From Eutreptiella sp. 'Long Island Sound 2002' (Eukaryota; Euglenozoa; Euglenophyceae; Eutreptiales; Eutreptiaceae): DNA of 64,000 nucleotides. The notes beneath the pieces are model-generated. The model had not been told where the DNA came from and did no database searches. It worked only from the letters and a program-made list of their open reading frames with translations. Of this stretch, positions 34,940-46,102 are shown piece by piece (position 1 is the first letter of the stretch; every line of letters starts with the position of its first letter). Location of the stretch: NCBI GenBank assembly GCA_964036045.1, contig OZ038381.1, forward strand, positions 156,134,352-156,198,351, given 5' to 3'. The position numbers and the translations under genes were made by a program.

Positions 34940-35386
34940 GTGCTTGCCCGCTCCGAGGAACGCCTTGTCCGACAATGCCACTACAACCCCCGAAAACGCG
35001 CGGTGACTGGAAGCCAACAAAGGTCTGCGAAACCCAAAAGAGATCACAGGCTGGAAACCAGGCGCACGGTGGCGAAACTCCCGCGTCAACCGTATACCGT
35101 CCCAAGGGCGTGCATGGTAATCACGGCTTTACCGGTTTTGACTGGGGACGGACTCACTTGGGCGGAAACCTTCCTTGACACAGGCATGCACTTAACGCCG
35201 TATGTGACCCCCACAAAACAGTGGCGACCGGTGATAGGGGCAACCTACATGGCGGCCAATAGTCTGATGCAGACTGCTCAATCACTGATCAGAGGTGTGG
35301 GTCTTGGGAGGGGGTCGGTTGCGGTAATCTCACCATGTCAGGTTCGCGACGCTATATGGTACCCCAAATGGAGCTATGGTATGTGA
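34940..35386 (+). CDS. ORF downstream of the RNase H unit
   Basis: The frame has a basic N-terminal part (RKRAVTGSQQRSAKPKRDHR) and an ordered part (CMVITALPVLTGDGLTWAET, TPTKQWRPVIGATYMAANSL). It begins about 120 bases after the RNase H frame ends and is probably the C-terminal part or a second ORF of the same retroelement. I cannot identify it. Confidence 0.35.
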   Translation: MLARSEERLVRQCHYNPRKRAVTGSQQRSAKPKRDHRLETRRTVAKLPRQPYTVPRACMVITALPVLTGDGLTWAETFLDTGMHLTPYVTPTKQWRPVIGATYMAANSLMQTAQSLIRGVGLGRGSVAVISPCQVRDAIWYPKWSYGM

Positions 35387-36005
35387 GAACATGGGCGTGA
35401 ACCTGAATTTCCATGTTCCAAACACTTTCTTGTCTTTGCATGCCTTTGGGAACATGGGTGGAGGTTGAGGTGCACTCATACTATGCGCTCACTCACATGT
35501 GTGTCGGTATTTCGCAAGCTACGACCGTGTCCAAGCTACAGTAGGCATAGGGACCATATAAATTTGGGACTTTGGCGTAGCTTATACAAAGGGGGGGGGG
35601 GTACCTGTTTTCTACATGGGCATTGACATCTTACTACCTGAAAGCCACCATTGAAACTGGGTGCCTCAAAGTAGGCTTGTAGCTGCCCTTTAGAAACCGT
35701 TGCCTCCACCCATACGTTCATCCGCGGCCACAGCGCCAAAAGCTAGGGGTTTAGACATGAAATTTGCAGCCAGCGGCACACCATTGCAGCTTCACCATTG
35801 ACAATCCCAGGGGGAATGCGTGCCCGGTGCGCGCCCGGCGCGCTACTTTTCTATTAACTATCCCGACTTCAACCCCAGATTTACCCTCCCATGGAGAAGC
35901 CCCCCAAGTAGACCACGTTGCACTGCACACCTTCCCTACAAAGCAATTTGCATAATAAAGCAATAGTTGTGAATTCACCAACTCCAACTGCCATCTGTAT
36001 TGTAC
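35387..36005. other. No gene recognised
   Basis: Contains a G run (35,591-35,600) and a GGTGCGCGCCCGGCGCGC sequence (35,826-35,843) but no convincing gene. Confidence 0.3.
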
Positions 36006-36621
36006 TTAACAAACAACATTGGTCCCACAAGTGTGGGTGTCAATACATTCAGTACAATACTGCTCCTTACACTCATCACAAACTGCAACGGTGGAGCGCT
36101 TCTGGCAACACAACACACACACTTCTGCCTCATCCTCTGCCTCATCTTGCGTGCCACAACCGAGCAAACAACTGCTCAATGCGTGCCCTATACCACCGGT
36201 GCACGTCATTGTAACATTGTTGGCGGGCTGTCAAAGTGCCATTCTTTCTTCCAATGAATGGCACAATGACATGAATCCGGCCATTATAAGCACCATCATG
36301 GCCCCCAACTTCGAAATCAAAGAAATCACCTCGGCTACGAGAAGGTCCATACCCATCGCAAATCACAACATCTGCCGATGTCCCGGGGGCCAAGGAGCAA
36401 ATCCATATAATGTTGCCCCAACATATCAACGGCAACAGTCCACCGGTGGGGCACGGGTCACAAAAGATGCCCGGCACGCTAACGTTCCCCCCCAAGCAAT
36501 GGTCTATAGGATAAAAAAAAAGACTCAAATAACTAAAGTGCTGGTGAACGCTTGTGATTTTAACACCGGTGGGACGGCACGTCTCGCCTTTGCCCAAGCT
36601 CGAAAATGATCGGGATCTCAA
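36006..36621 (-). pseudogene. Harbinger-like (DDE_Tnp_4) transposase C-terminus with Cys-rich tail
   Basis: The 36142-36621 frame has ADVVICDGYGPSRSR, fitting the second catalytic Asp (D-x-x-Y/G) of PIF/Harbinger transposases. It ends LTARQQCYNDVHRWYRARIE followed by QLFARLW, the L-T-x-x-Q-x-x-x-N and R-x-x-x-E-x-x-F-x-x-L block with the catalytic Glu. The frame stops at 36142. An overlapping frame (to 36006) encodes an acidic link and CVLCCQKRSTVAVCDECKEQ followed by YCTECIDTHTC, a B-box- or RING-like Cys/His cluster that could be the original C-terminus after a one-base slip. The N-terminal half is missing, so it is not functional. Confidence 0.7.
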
Positions 36622-38595
36622 CTATGAGCTCTACCTCGGGTAAGCAATGAACCATGAGAAGCCTACAAATGTTCGGCTTGGAAACCCTACATGCGATCAT
36701 ACATCATGCGGAACAACTGCACATGCTCACCACTTGACAATGCCTTTGAAGCTGCCTTTGCTCAGGGTTTAGGGCTGGTTTGGGCTCATGCAATTTCAAG
36801 TTCTTGGAAATGAAATTGCCTTGCATGCGGTCTCTTGTAAAATACAACTTCCCATCAAAAACCGGTGGAACGTGTGAAAATAACCGGGCGCCTAGGTCCA
36901 AAAAGAAAGGATGGCATGGTGATCTGGTGCAAGCAAGGGGAATATATCAACTAGTGAATGAGGAGGTGGCAAGGAGGTTGAACTCAGGGATGGTGCGTAG
37001 TGCACGGTGTGCATGCACGTATTGTCACTTGGGGATGCGGCAGGGCATCCAGAAACAGATGTATTGCCCACCCATTGAGGCTTCAATAACGGGGCACTTT
37101 GGCCTAACAGCTTGTCCTGTGCTGTCATTTAATTCTTTGCAGCTTCTGACAGCTTCTGACAGTACCCACTGGCGGAAGTGGCAGACAAAATCCAATGTCT
37201 CTCGGGGACGTTGCCGATTGTGCGAACACGGTGGGTTTTCGGGGGGTTGGTGCCATTGTTCCCTCATGTGTGCCAACTGAGTGCTCCGGAGGTAGGGGTA
37301 TGTGGGGTAAAGGGCTATTTGGAACACCCTGGGTCTGCATGCTGTACAGACGACATGTTTGAGATTTTCGTCCTTTTGGTCGATGCCTGTGTTGCTTGCT
37401 GCCTCTTTTTGTCAACAGGCAGCCACCATGTCCACATACAAATTCACTCCCCAGGCTGTTGCTTCCCCCAACTCACCACAAAAGCCTTTGGTGCGTAAAA
37501 GGGCTCGCTCTGGGGGTGCAGAGTGGGTGCCGGTGACTCGGCACCAGCCTGGCAGCTGGGCAAAAAAGCCCCATACAGCCGGTTCATAGCAACCTGCATG
37601 CACCCACAAGGAACACCAGATTCTATTCACCGCAGAGGCCGCTTCTTTTGCAAGCCAATTTTGGGATCGTAAAGTGCACCCCATGAAAGCTTCACAGCAT
37701 GAGTTTCTGGCCACATGCATTGATCTTGATTTGGAGAACAACGTCAAGCATGCACCTTGGCACAAGTACACTAGAAAGAGGGGGCATCAGACAATCAGTG
37801 GTTCCCTGTGCATTGCTCCGTCCGGTGCATCGTCCAATTTCCTGCTCTGGGCTCAAAAATGTGACCACCTGCACCCCCCCCCCCCCCCCAACCCACAAAT
37901 TTCTGAAACAGCCTTTTCTCACAGATTTCAAAAAACACACATATACCCCCCCCCAAGGGAACGAAATTTTGGCGCATCGGACCAAAAGTTCAGAAAACCC
38001 AGGAAAATTGCCCGAACCCACTGCGTTGGCACATTATGAATGTCCCCAAGGAAGATCTGTATGTACCGAGTGCCTGGGGAAACACAGTACCATGAGACTG
38101 AGCAGTCTTGTGTGATAAGTTGGGCAGAGGTTGTTGCAAAAGAATAACCCAAGGCAGCGGATGTCCCAGCACTCATCATGTAGCTTCAATGGCTTATTGA
38201 ACCGCATCTCTGCGTTCAAGGGTTGAGGGGATCGTTGGTGGTTGGAACAAGACTGTGGCTGTTGGGGGTTTGTTGCATCCATGGCAATGAATTTGCAATC
38301 GTGGCAGTGCAATGGGAAACCCAGGGTTTGTACCGCACAGTTTGTGCGCAAATTGCAACCTGCACTTTGGCATGGGGGTTAGTGTTGCATTGCCACTCAG
38401 TCTCCCAGCTCTCCATGCCACGCTCTCTTTTTGTGCCTGGGAGCAGGTCCATTATCCCATTGCGTGCGCGCAAAATACAGCCATGTCTGAGGTACAGCAG
38501 GTTTACGGACCTTGGTGGCACAGGGGGTGGGGGGGTGCAGGGAAACCAGGTGGTCCAGCTACCCAGACCTCCCCTCCATCTGCCAGGCTCAGCAG
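36622..38595. other. No gene recognised
   Basis: Short frames on both strands. C runs at 37,876-37,889 and 37,948-37,957. A frame at 36704-36901 (-) is protein-like but unassigned. This is still inside the inferred 25 kb intron. Confidence 0.3.
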
Positions 38596-38601
38596 CCTCA
38601 C

Positions 38602-39018
38602 CTTGTTCACCCCCACTGGGTCTGCGGAGACCATGATCAGCCCCTTGATCTGCCCATCCTCGATCTGCTTTGCCAGGGCCACGTCATGCAGTGCTGCCTG
38701 GCAGTTGATGTCTTTTAATCTCCCAAACTCACACTTCAGGAGGGGCCCAGACTGCCCGCCTGCCGGGGCATCCGCTGCCTGCTGCGCTGCGAATCCGGCC
38801 TCTGAAGGGGCCAATGTATAGAGGGCCGTCGGTGTGTTGGCCTGGGCATTGTCGAAGCCAGACCCGTCAGTGGTGGCCACAATCTGTATGGCCGACAGGC
38901 GGAGCCCAGCACGCTGCAGCTGCGTTTGCAGGGTCTGTGTGAAGGCACGTGGGTCTGTGTGGCCGATGGTGGCCGCGCCTCCGCCAGAACTCCCGACAAA
39001 GGCGACGTTCAGTGGCAT
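38602..39018 (-). CDS. Conserved membrane protein, exon 1 (N-terminus)
   Basis: The frame starts at an ATG (MPLNVAFVGSSGGGAATIGH) and continues through DPRAFTQTLQTQLQRAG, a variable region, and IKGLIMVSADPVGVNK, where it meets the donor AAG/GTGAGG in phase 0. The opening beta strand followed by GSSGGG resembles a phosphate-binding loop of a Rossmann-like domain, and LIMVSADP reads as a later beta strand and loop. 417 nt give 139 codons. Its continuation (ECVAAAISKGIPV) lies 25 kb away. A soluble Gly-rich domain followed by small-residue membrane helices is the inferred architecture. The family is unknown to me. Confidence 0.7.
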
Positions 39019-40895
39019 GGGCTAGAGTGAGGCAAGAGCAGCCAAGACAAGGGAGATTGCAGTCAAACACAATAAAGGCGATTCAGTCAGTAGGTATGCA
39101 GCAACACTTATTGATTTTGACATACAAGCGATAACCACAACCCCAGCACCAGCCATCTGCAGATTGAGGGACTGCTCAGCTCAAATCTGCTGGAATCTGC
39201 ACACTGCATATGTTGGCCCGTATCACAGACTCACATTGACTTGGATGGAATGACTACACCACAAAAGCATCGGTCGCGCAGGTTATCAATCAAATGGTAA
39301 TGTTCCTGACTCTTGATTCCTGGTGGCAATGGCAGAGATGGAAAATGTGCTAAAAAGGTCATTGAACCCCTACCCCTCCATTATGAGGAGAAAATCCCCC
39401 ATTTCAGGGCAACAATCTGGGAGGTGAAGGCAAGGTAAAGGGCACTACCCCTGCGGTCCTGTCCCACCATGCAAGGGCCTCCTTTTGGGCAAACCCACAA
39501 ACAAATACCCAAAAATTGCAAGGCAAAGAGGTAAGTATTCCATTTCATGTTCATGTTGTCTGCCACTACAGTCCACATTGGAATGTGTGTGTTCATTCAC
39601 CATTGACCATTGCAAACAAATTCCCAATCTGCGTATTGTGGTGCATGGAACGCTGGAGGTCAGCAATCCCTTCATGTCACGAAAAGAGCCCTCAACCATG
39701 CTGGTGGTCACTGGTGCCAAAGGGCATTCAGAGCTGCTTTTCCCAAAGCTGGCAGGGCCCTATACTCATGTGCCTTTTTCCACCAGGCGAGGGGATCAAG
39801 CTCAGGACTGGCGACAACCTTTTGCTTGCAATATAATCCCCATCTCCAATGCAGAAAAAGCATCCTTTGACAGAGTATCTCGTTGTCTTGGGTTTGAAAA
39901 CCAGAGCTCATCGAAGACTTGGCAACAGGCTTTGAAGGAAGATGCGCATCGGGCACTCCTCAAATGGCGCAGCCGTGAGGGCTGTGCTCGTGTCAGCGGG
40001 TGCCGGAGGGGCGATGGCAGCCCTCGGGCGCAGTAGCAAGCAGGCAGTGCGCACCACACAGGGGACGGCGGACACCTCGTCGCCGCACAAAAACACAAGA
40101 AAATAGACAGTAAGGTTGTGGCTCAGCTAAGCAGCCTCACCACAGGCAAGTACAGAACAAGAGGCCTAAAAAAAACAGCAATTTGGGGGCTTTTGGGGGG
40201 GGGGGGGGCATGACTTGGGCTACATGGGCCTAGCAGCCAAAATGTGGGTCCTCATGAGTGTTTGGCTACTCGTATTGCCACCAAATGCCACCAAATTGGT
40301 TTTCGCCTACACAACTGCAATTTTGGGCAATGTCTGATTAGTGTCCATAGGCCTATGTACAGAGGTCGGGGGGCCAAAAGGTGGGCCAACATGACTTCTG
40401 GCGCCCTCCCTCGCAGTCATGCCCCTTGCCCATTTCTGCACCCGAGAGGGACAAGCTGGTTGGGACTAAGTGTCTTCCATGCTTGCCCCAAGGTATTACC
40501 GCCATGGCAGTGGTCGTTGTTGCGCGGGCTGTGCGGGGAAAACCACCCGGCCTGTGTTAAGGAACACTTTGCTGGCCTGGCCAGCAATGGTGACTCTGCT
40601 TGGTGCGCTGCCCCTCTCCGGGGGGGGGGGGGGCTGAGCTTCCTCGCTCTGCCTGAAAGCTCTTCATGGGGCGGTAAATGTGCCATGCCACTTCACCCCA
40701 CGTGAAGGCTGCCGCTTTTGCCGCCGGTGGTGCAAACGGTTCCTCTGGGGCTTGGGGGCGCGCTAGGGCACGGCCTCCTTCACGGGATGAGGTGGGGGGT
40801 TACCTTGGCGTTCTCCAAGGCTACCTAGCCATCTTGCTGCGCAAGGAGGTGGGGGGGCGGGGGGCTGAAAAACTAATGGCGGCGATAAGGCCAAA
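39019..40895. other. No gene recognised; possible 5' region of the membrane-protein gene
   Basis: Upstream of exon 1. A + strand frame (39485-40036) contains MSRKEPSTMLVVTGAKGHSE and looks protein-like but is unassigned. G runs at 40,196-40,208 and 40,620-40,632 break frames. Confidence 0.3.
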
Positions 40896-40940
40896 AGAGA
40901 GAGGGGGGGGGGGAGAGGGAGAGGGAGGGAGGGAGGGAGG

Positions 40941-40979
<39 letters not shown>
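40896..40979 (+). repeat. (GGGA)n/(GA)n microsatellite
   Basis: A purine-only tract ending in about 15 GA units. Confidence 0.9.
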
Positions 40980-43810
40980 CAATGGTTGATTCGCATTCAT
41001 TGAGTGCCCCTACCATAGGCACTTTCAACCATTGGGCCAATATGATGTGTGCATTCCATCCTCAACTAGCAATGAACAATGGTTGGTAGATATCATTTAC
41101 ACAATGCATCGGCAACACCAAGGCGGTGCATATCAAGTATGGACAAACCATTGCAGACACAAACGATTGACATTGCTCTAACTATCCCTGCACTCATGAC
41201 AACAGTCTAGACATAGAAAAAAATAGGCATGTGAAAAACGGAGAGGTACTTGTGGGCAATGTTCTCGAAACCCTCAGCACCAAAAGGCTAGTCATTCTAT
41301 GAATGCAAACTCTCTTGTATCGCTAATATGTATGTAAGGGAGCCTTGTATCGCTACATCGGTACTGAAACCATCCAAGCTGACAACCAACAAGATGGTGG
41401 AGGCCATGTCGACTGATGACTCACTAGAAAAATTGCTGTCACTGAGGTCTGTAGTAGTGGAGTGATCAAAAACTTCCAGATTCACAAAGGAAACAACGGC
41501 TGTGGCTCTGGCAGATGCAAGTAGAATAGCTGGACGTGTGGCGATAGTAAAATCCATTCGTTGTGTTACCCCTTGAGGAGTAGGAGTGAGTGGCAAAATC
41601 TTGGCCACATGACCCAATCCATCCACAAACTTTCAAACGTTTTGCAGCCCCCTCCGACCCAAGTAAGGCATATGCGTAGTCGGAGCAAATGGCAGCCTTA
41701 CCCAATGGGTGCGGCTGTAAGGCTCTCAGCGGTGCAAGTAGTTCAGCACCATTGTTTGTTTGTTTCATTTCAACACGCATAAAGGCTGACATGGAGACTC
41801 ATTGGTCACTAGAAACCCAGTATCCACTGTGTCTGCTCACACCAGATGAACCGTCTGTAAAAACAAGAGTGAACTAGAACTCCTGGAACTCTTTGTATTT
41901 GTATTTGTATTGTATTTGTATTCATATTCGATTTATGACTTTTCGTTTTTACGTTGCAAGGTGGCGACTCATATCAGGTTCTCGCCAGTTGCCTTGTGTG
42001 CACCCGTGGATTTCGGGATGCATGCCGATGGCCTTTCATTTCGCAGTTCATTCGGCAAGCGCATGAGACAAGAGATAAATGGATATGATCGCACAGGGGG
42101 CGCATTGCATAAATTATAGATGGATGGCATGACCCAGAAAAAGTCGTGCCGGGAGATCGATCTTTGGTTAAAAATTTGGCTAGGTGGCAATAGGAGGGAA
42201 AATTCACAATGGGTAATATGCCTCAATCACATCGTCCTCTTTTGCCGGTCTTTTTCTAGGCACTGTAAAAATGTTTTCAATTTGGCTTACGGGTTATTGT
42301 GAAGGAGTTGTGTTGTTTATCGTCAACAATGGTATTTTTCCGTCGGAGGACATTCGGGTTGTCATCACTCTATTGCGCATGGATTCAAGTGTACAACATT
42401 GTGGTTATGCACTCAACATCACACTCTATCGGGCTCAAAATGTTTACCATTCCGTGTTGGACAAGATGTTTTTCTGCATGGGACACCATGACGGAGGTTT
42501 TTGAAAGGCGCCGGGAAGCTGTCCAATTTTCCATCCATTGCACTAGCGAATCTCGTCTATTGCAGACACAACCCATTTGGGTATTCCACGACCGCAAAAT
42601 CAATTGGGTCGCAAGTTTTCTTGAATGTGCTAACCACGATTTGGTGGCCACGCAATGTAGTTCAACGTTGTTGTGGCGTGGAGTGGGGAAGTAATGGGGG
42701 GTCAGCTATTGGTCCTCACCCAAGGTGCTTCGCTCTGAAGTGCGGAACCACATTTGCGCATCAATTCAAGCCCATTAATGAATTGTATCTTCAATGGCAA
42801 GAATCGTGACTTCCGAATTAGCAACTGCCACTATCCGAGATGCACCAACTTGACAACATGAGTTCCTTAGCATGATACTGCTTTTGTTCTCACACCTCAC
42901 GTCCAAATGTTCAATGACCTGATCAATGAGCGGCACTCTTTGGGTGAAAAAAAATTCATCGACAGAAAGAAGTTTGGATTCTTTCACGCCAATTATTGCC
43001 AAGGTGCAACAGTTGGTGTTGATGTTCTCTCTGGTCTATTCATTTTTCTTGCAACGTACGTCCATGATTCAGAACGGAGGTATGATGGACCCCCGCCATA
43101 ATATAGCATGACAATAATATATGTGTGTGTTTGTTCTTGGGTTTGCCATGTGTTTGCTGGCAGAGGATTTTGGTTTTGATTCCATTGGCTCCACCGAAAA
43201 GTTCTTTGGTGTTCACAGGTTCATAATAGGCAACACAGGGAAAAAATTGGAAATACATGCAAATGTAGGAAACCCAATAGGCTCTAGGGCATTAGGCAGG
43301 TAGATGCACATTTTACCAAATGGTTCTCAGGGGTAGTTATCACCCAAGAGTTGCAATGACTTCCACGGTTTTTGTGGTAGTAGAGCCATGGCCATGTCCC
43401 CTCTAGATGGCAACCAGTTAAGTCTAGATTTCATCCATATTTGCTCGGTGCAATCTAGTTTGCGACCAGCTTTGGGTAGGTAGATCCAGTCCACGCCCAT
43501 GCAACAAAAAGCAAAGCAAGTGAAATCCAACTGTCTTTACACAATGCAAACTAAATCTAGTACGCGACCAGTTGGCGCCGAAGCAGGCATGTCCGGCCGG
43601 GATGCCCCCCCCCACGCACACAGCAAGGCTACTTGCCCGCTATCCACACTCGCTGTTGGAGCCGCCCCTTACTGACTATGAGGCTGCAAGCCCCGCCGTG
43701 GGATAATTGCCACTCTCATAAGAAAAATCAAAGATCCAATCTCATTGAAATCACCTCACGCCACAAGGCCTCAACAAAAAAAGAGTTCTAGGAATCGGGC
43801 CTCACCGTCC
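40980..43810. other. No gene recognised
   Basis: Short frames only. The - frames 42385-42651 and 42775-43002 read like protein fragments (for example DEFFFTQRVPLIDQVIEHLD) but show no known motif. TTTGTATTTG-type repeats occur at 41,891-41,925. Confidence 0.3.
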
Positions 43811-43812
43811 GA

Positions 43813-44411
43813 ATGTGTGATCTTGCCCACCGGGACAAAAGCCTAGGGAAGAACCCTGTTTCGAGAAAAACATATCCCATGCACCAGATTAAAGAAAAGG
43901 ACAAGAAAATGCAACACAATGATTTAACGATTAATAGTTACTTAGTCATGCGCCAAATGAAAAAAGCGCAACTCCCCCACTCGGAGAACCGGGCCATCTT
44001 TGAAGTATCCTTGCAGATCTCCACCTTCATTATCATCCTCCACCACTTCACCTTTGTACCAACCAATAGTGAACTGAACATGCAAATGGTCACCTCCACC
44101 AACATTCCTCTAAGTACTCTAGGGTATTTGCACCCGCTAGCAGCGTTATGGTTCAACTGCCTTCCACACAGCCTTGCTTGTGATTGTGATAATGACAATT
44201 GCAAAGGTCCCCCCTCTTGTATAACAGGACACGCTCCGTACGCTCTCGTTCTTTTCGCAACTCGTTCCAGTTCATCCAACCACACCATCTCTTCTCTAGG
44301 CCTCCTCTGCAACACTATCACTTGTCACTACCTCAGCACGCTCATCGGTACCCACTTCAACGCGCTCATGGGTCGCAACTTGAGCACGTTCACTGTTCGC
44401 CACTCGTTCTT
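43813..44411. other. Unassigned segment beside the 81 bp minisatellite
   Basis: A long + frame spans 43813-44814, but its second half is the minisatellite. The - frame 43938-44321 contains LVGTKVKWWRMIMKVEICKD, which reads as protein. I cannot tell which strand is coding. Confidence 0.3.
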
Positions 44412-44825
44412 GTTCCTCCAAGGCGCTCATCGTGACTTCAATCCGCTCGTACGCGACCACTTGTGCGTGCTCCCTATCCGCCACTCCTTAGCGTTCCTCC
44501 AAAGCTCTCATCGCCAAACTTGTGCACTCGTTCGTCGCCACTTGTTCACGCTCTGTGTTTGCCACTCCCTCGCGTTCCTCCAACGCACTCATAGCCACTA
44601 CAGTTCGCTTGTTTGTTGCCATCTGTGCGTGCCTCCGGCTCACCACTCCTTCGCGTTCCTCCAAGGCGCCAAATCGCCACTTCAGATCGATTGGTCATCG
44701 CCACTAGTGCTTGTTCATTGTTCGCCATTCACCAAACCTTCGCGTTCGTCCAAGGCGCTCATCGCCACCTCTGCGCGCTCATTGGCCACCGCAGCAGTGG
44801 CATGTGCATTGTGACAGTCCATGAC
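44412..44825 (-). repeat. 81 bp minisatellite, 27-codon units
   Basis: The marker GTTCCTCCAA recurs at 44,412, 44,493, 44,574 and 44,655, exactly 81 bp apart, then at 44,744 (89 bp, as GTTCGTCCAA). The unit is 27 codons. On the - strand it reads as Glu/Ala/Val-rich helical text (for example ALEEQERVANSERAQVATHE), which suggests coiled coil. The + strand frame is Cys/His/Leu-rich and less protein-like. A repeat-containing - strand coding region is possible but not proved. Confidence 0.8.
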
Positions 44826-45190
44826 ATGAGTACTTGTTCAAACATGCATAGGCAAGTCAGACATGCCTGCGTGCCACCTGACTCAACCCAACACATGTTT
44901 GGCAAGCCCCATGGCCACCTTGGACAAAAGCAGTGGCACCGATTCAATGCACAACGAGGGCAACATAAATATCCAAGGCAGTTTGCAAGCACCTCATCTG
45001 GAGAATGGATAATGCGCTGAGCGAAAGAGAGGTTCAAGGTACATATTTTGCCGCGCCGTGCGTTGCATGCTGCATGTGGTGCATGCTCATGCACGGTGGT
45101 GGCCAATTTGTCAAGGACCGACAAGGTTCGTGAACAACTGGGCCATGGGCGGTGCCACTGAGACATGGAAGTCGGCACAAAAAGAGGCCG
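44826..45190. other. No gene recognised
   Basis: Between the minisatellite and the ORF fragment that flanks the transposon. No clear motif. Confidence 0.3.
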
Positions 45191-45538
45191 CTATGTTTTA
45201 GGGAGGCATTTTGGCAACACCCGAATCCGCTGGCGCTGCTCCACATCGGGCACGCCGCAGTTTAGGTGCTCCTCAAGAAAGCGCCTCCATTTACGGTTGC
45301 CTTTGTCGCTGCGATAAGTATCATGCAAGCCATAGGAAAGGCATCGGACGGTTGGCGTTGTATAGGTACGAAATGGATTTGTACACGTAAAATCAACACA
45401 TATAGGAGGGGCATAACAAGCGCGGCTGATTCTGGCACTCCTAGATCTTGCCGTGTTTCTTGCCATGACAAGAGCTGCGGTCCGTGCAGCATGCACGGCT
45501 CCGCGCTATGCTAGAAAGGCCCCCACCACACCTAGCAC
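45191..45538 (-). pseudogene. 3' part of the ORF interrupted by the transposon
   Basis: Removing the 45539-52396 element and one TAGCAC copy joins 52403 to 45538 on the - strand. The upstream frame then runs GVVGAFLA to a TAG within about 8 codons, which may be its true end. A further - frame (45191-45496) ends YRSDKGNRKWRRFLEEHLNC and may be another exon or a relic. Confidence 0.45.
45533..45538. repeat. Left target-site duplication of the 6.86 kb transposon
   Basis: TAGCAC, repeated at 52397-52402. Confidence 0.75.
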
Positions 45539-45640
45539 TTAGCCCACGCAAACTGCACCCCCTTTTGGAAGAGAAGGACCTAAAAAATGACCGCCCGAAA
45601 AACTATTTTTTTTGGACATTTGCAGCACACATGACCCAGA
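45539..45640 (+). repeat. Left terminal inverted repeat
   Basis: The outer 22 bp are identical to the right end; an A/T-rich AAACTATTTTTTTTGGACAT block further in matches AAACTATTTTTTTGGATGT at the other end. Confidence 0.8.
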
Positions 45641-45880
45641 TACCACCGAAAAAATACAATTTTACCCAATTTGCTGCTTTTTTCCACTTTTTGTTTATCG
45701 AAATAAACTATTATTTTGGCTGATTTGAAGGGTGTGTTTTACCAATCTTGTCGTTTTTGTATTTCAAAACCCAACTGGTGCGTGCCTGTTCGGGAGCTCA
45801 TTTTCAAAAATGACATTCTGCGGGTCTCCAGTTGCACCTATGTTTGTCCTGCGAAATAAATTGCTTTTTTATGTCCCTGA

Positions 45881-45900
45881 GTGCGCGAGGCCTCGCGCAC
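45881..45900. promoter_or_regulatory. 20 bp palindrome copy 1 (downstream of gene A)
   Basis: GTGCGCGAGGCCTCGCGCAC, extended by TGA/TCA to a 26 bp perfect palindrome; the leftmost copy, 342 bp from the element end. Confidence 0.85.
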
Positions 45901-46039
45901 TCAAGGTCATGGAAACAATTGTGTACAGAAGGCAACAAAAACAGGACAGGAAGTGCACAACATACAGACGCTGAAATAAAAGCTCGGCAAAAATGTACCA
46001 GCCCTTAAGGGCATATAATTGCATTCGCGTCGAAGGCGA

Positions 46040-46059
46040 GTGCGCGAGGCCTCGCGCAC
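46040..46059. promoter_or_regulatory. 20 bp palindrome copy 2 (downstream of gene A)
   Basis: Perfect copy, 44 bases beyond the gene A stop codon. Confidence 0.85.
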
Positions 46060-46102
46060 ACATGACTGCAAAAAGAGGCGAAACACTTGGGTTAATGGTG
46101 AC

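Larger units (their letters stand above)
13569..38601 (-). other. 25 kb intron 1 of the membrane-protein gene (inferred)
   Basis: The donor is AAG/GTGAGG at 38602/38601 and the acceptor is a pyrimidine-containing tract ending CCTGCAG at 13569-13571; both exons are in phase 0. The intron would be 25,033 nt and contains satellites, a foldback element, piggyBac, Harbinger and retroelement relics listed separately. No other gene inside it is convincing. The alternative is two unrelated genes, or an assembly join, but the matching phase and motif order favour one gene. Confidence 0.55.

Noticed and set aside
43813-44814. 333-codon + strand ORF
   Set aside because: Its second half is the 81 bp minisatellite read on the less protein-like strand; the - strand gives the more plausible repeat.
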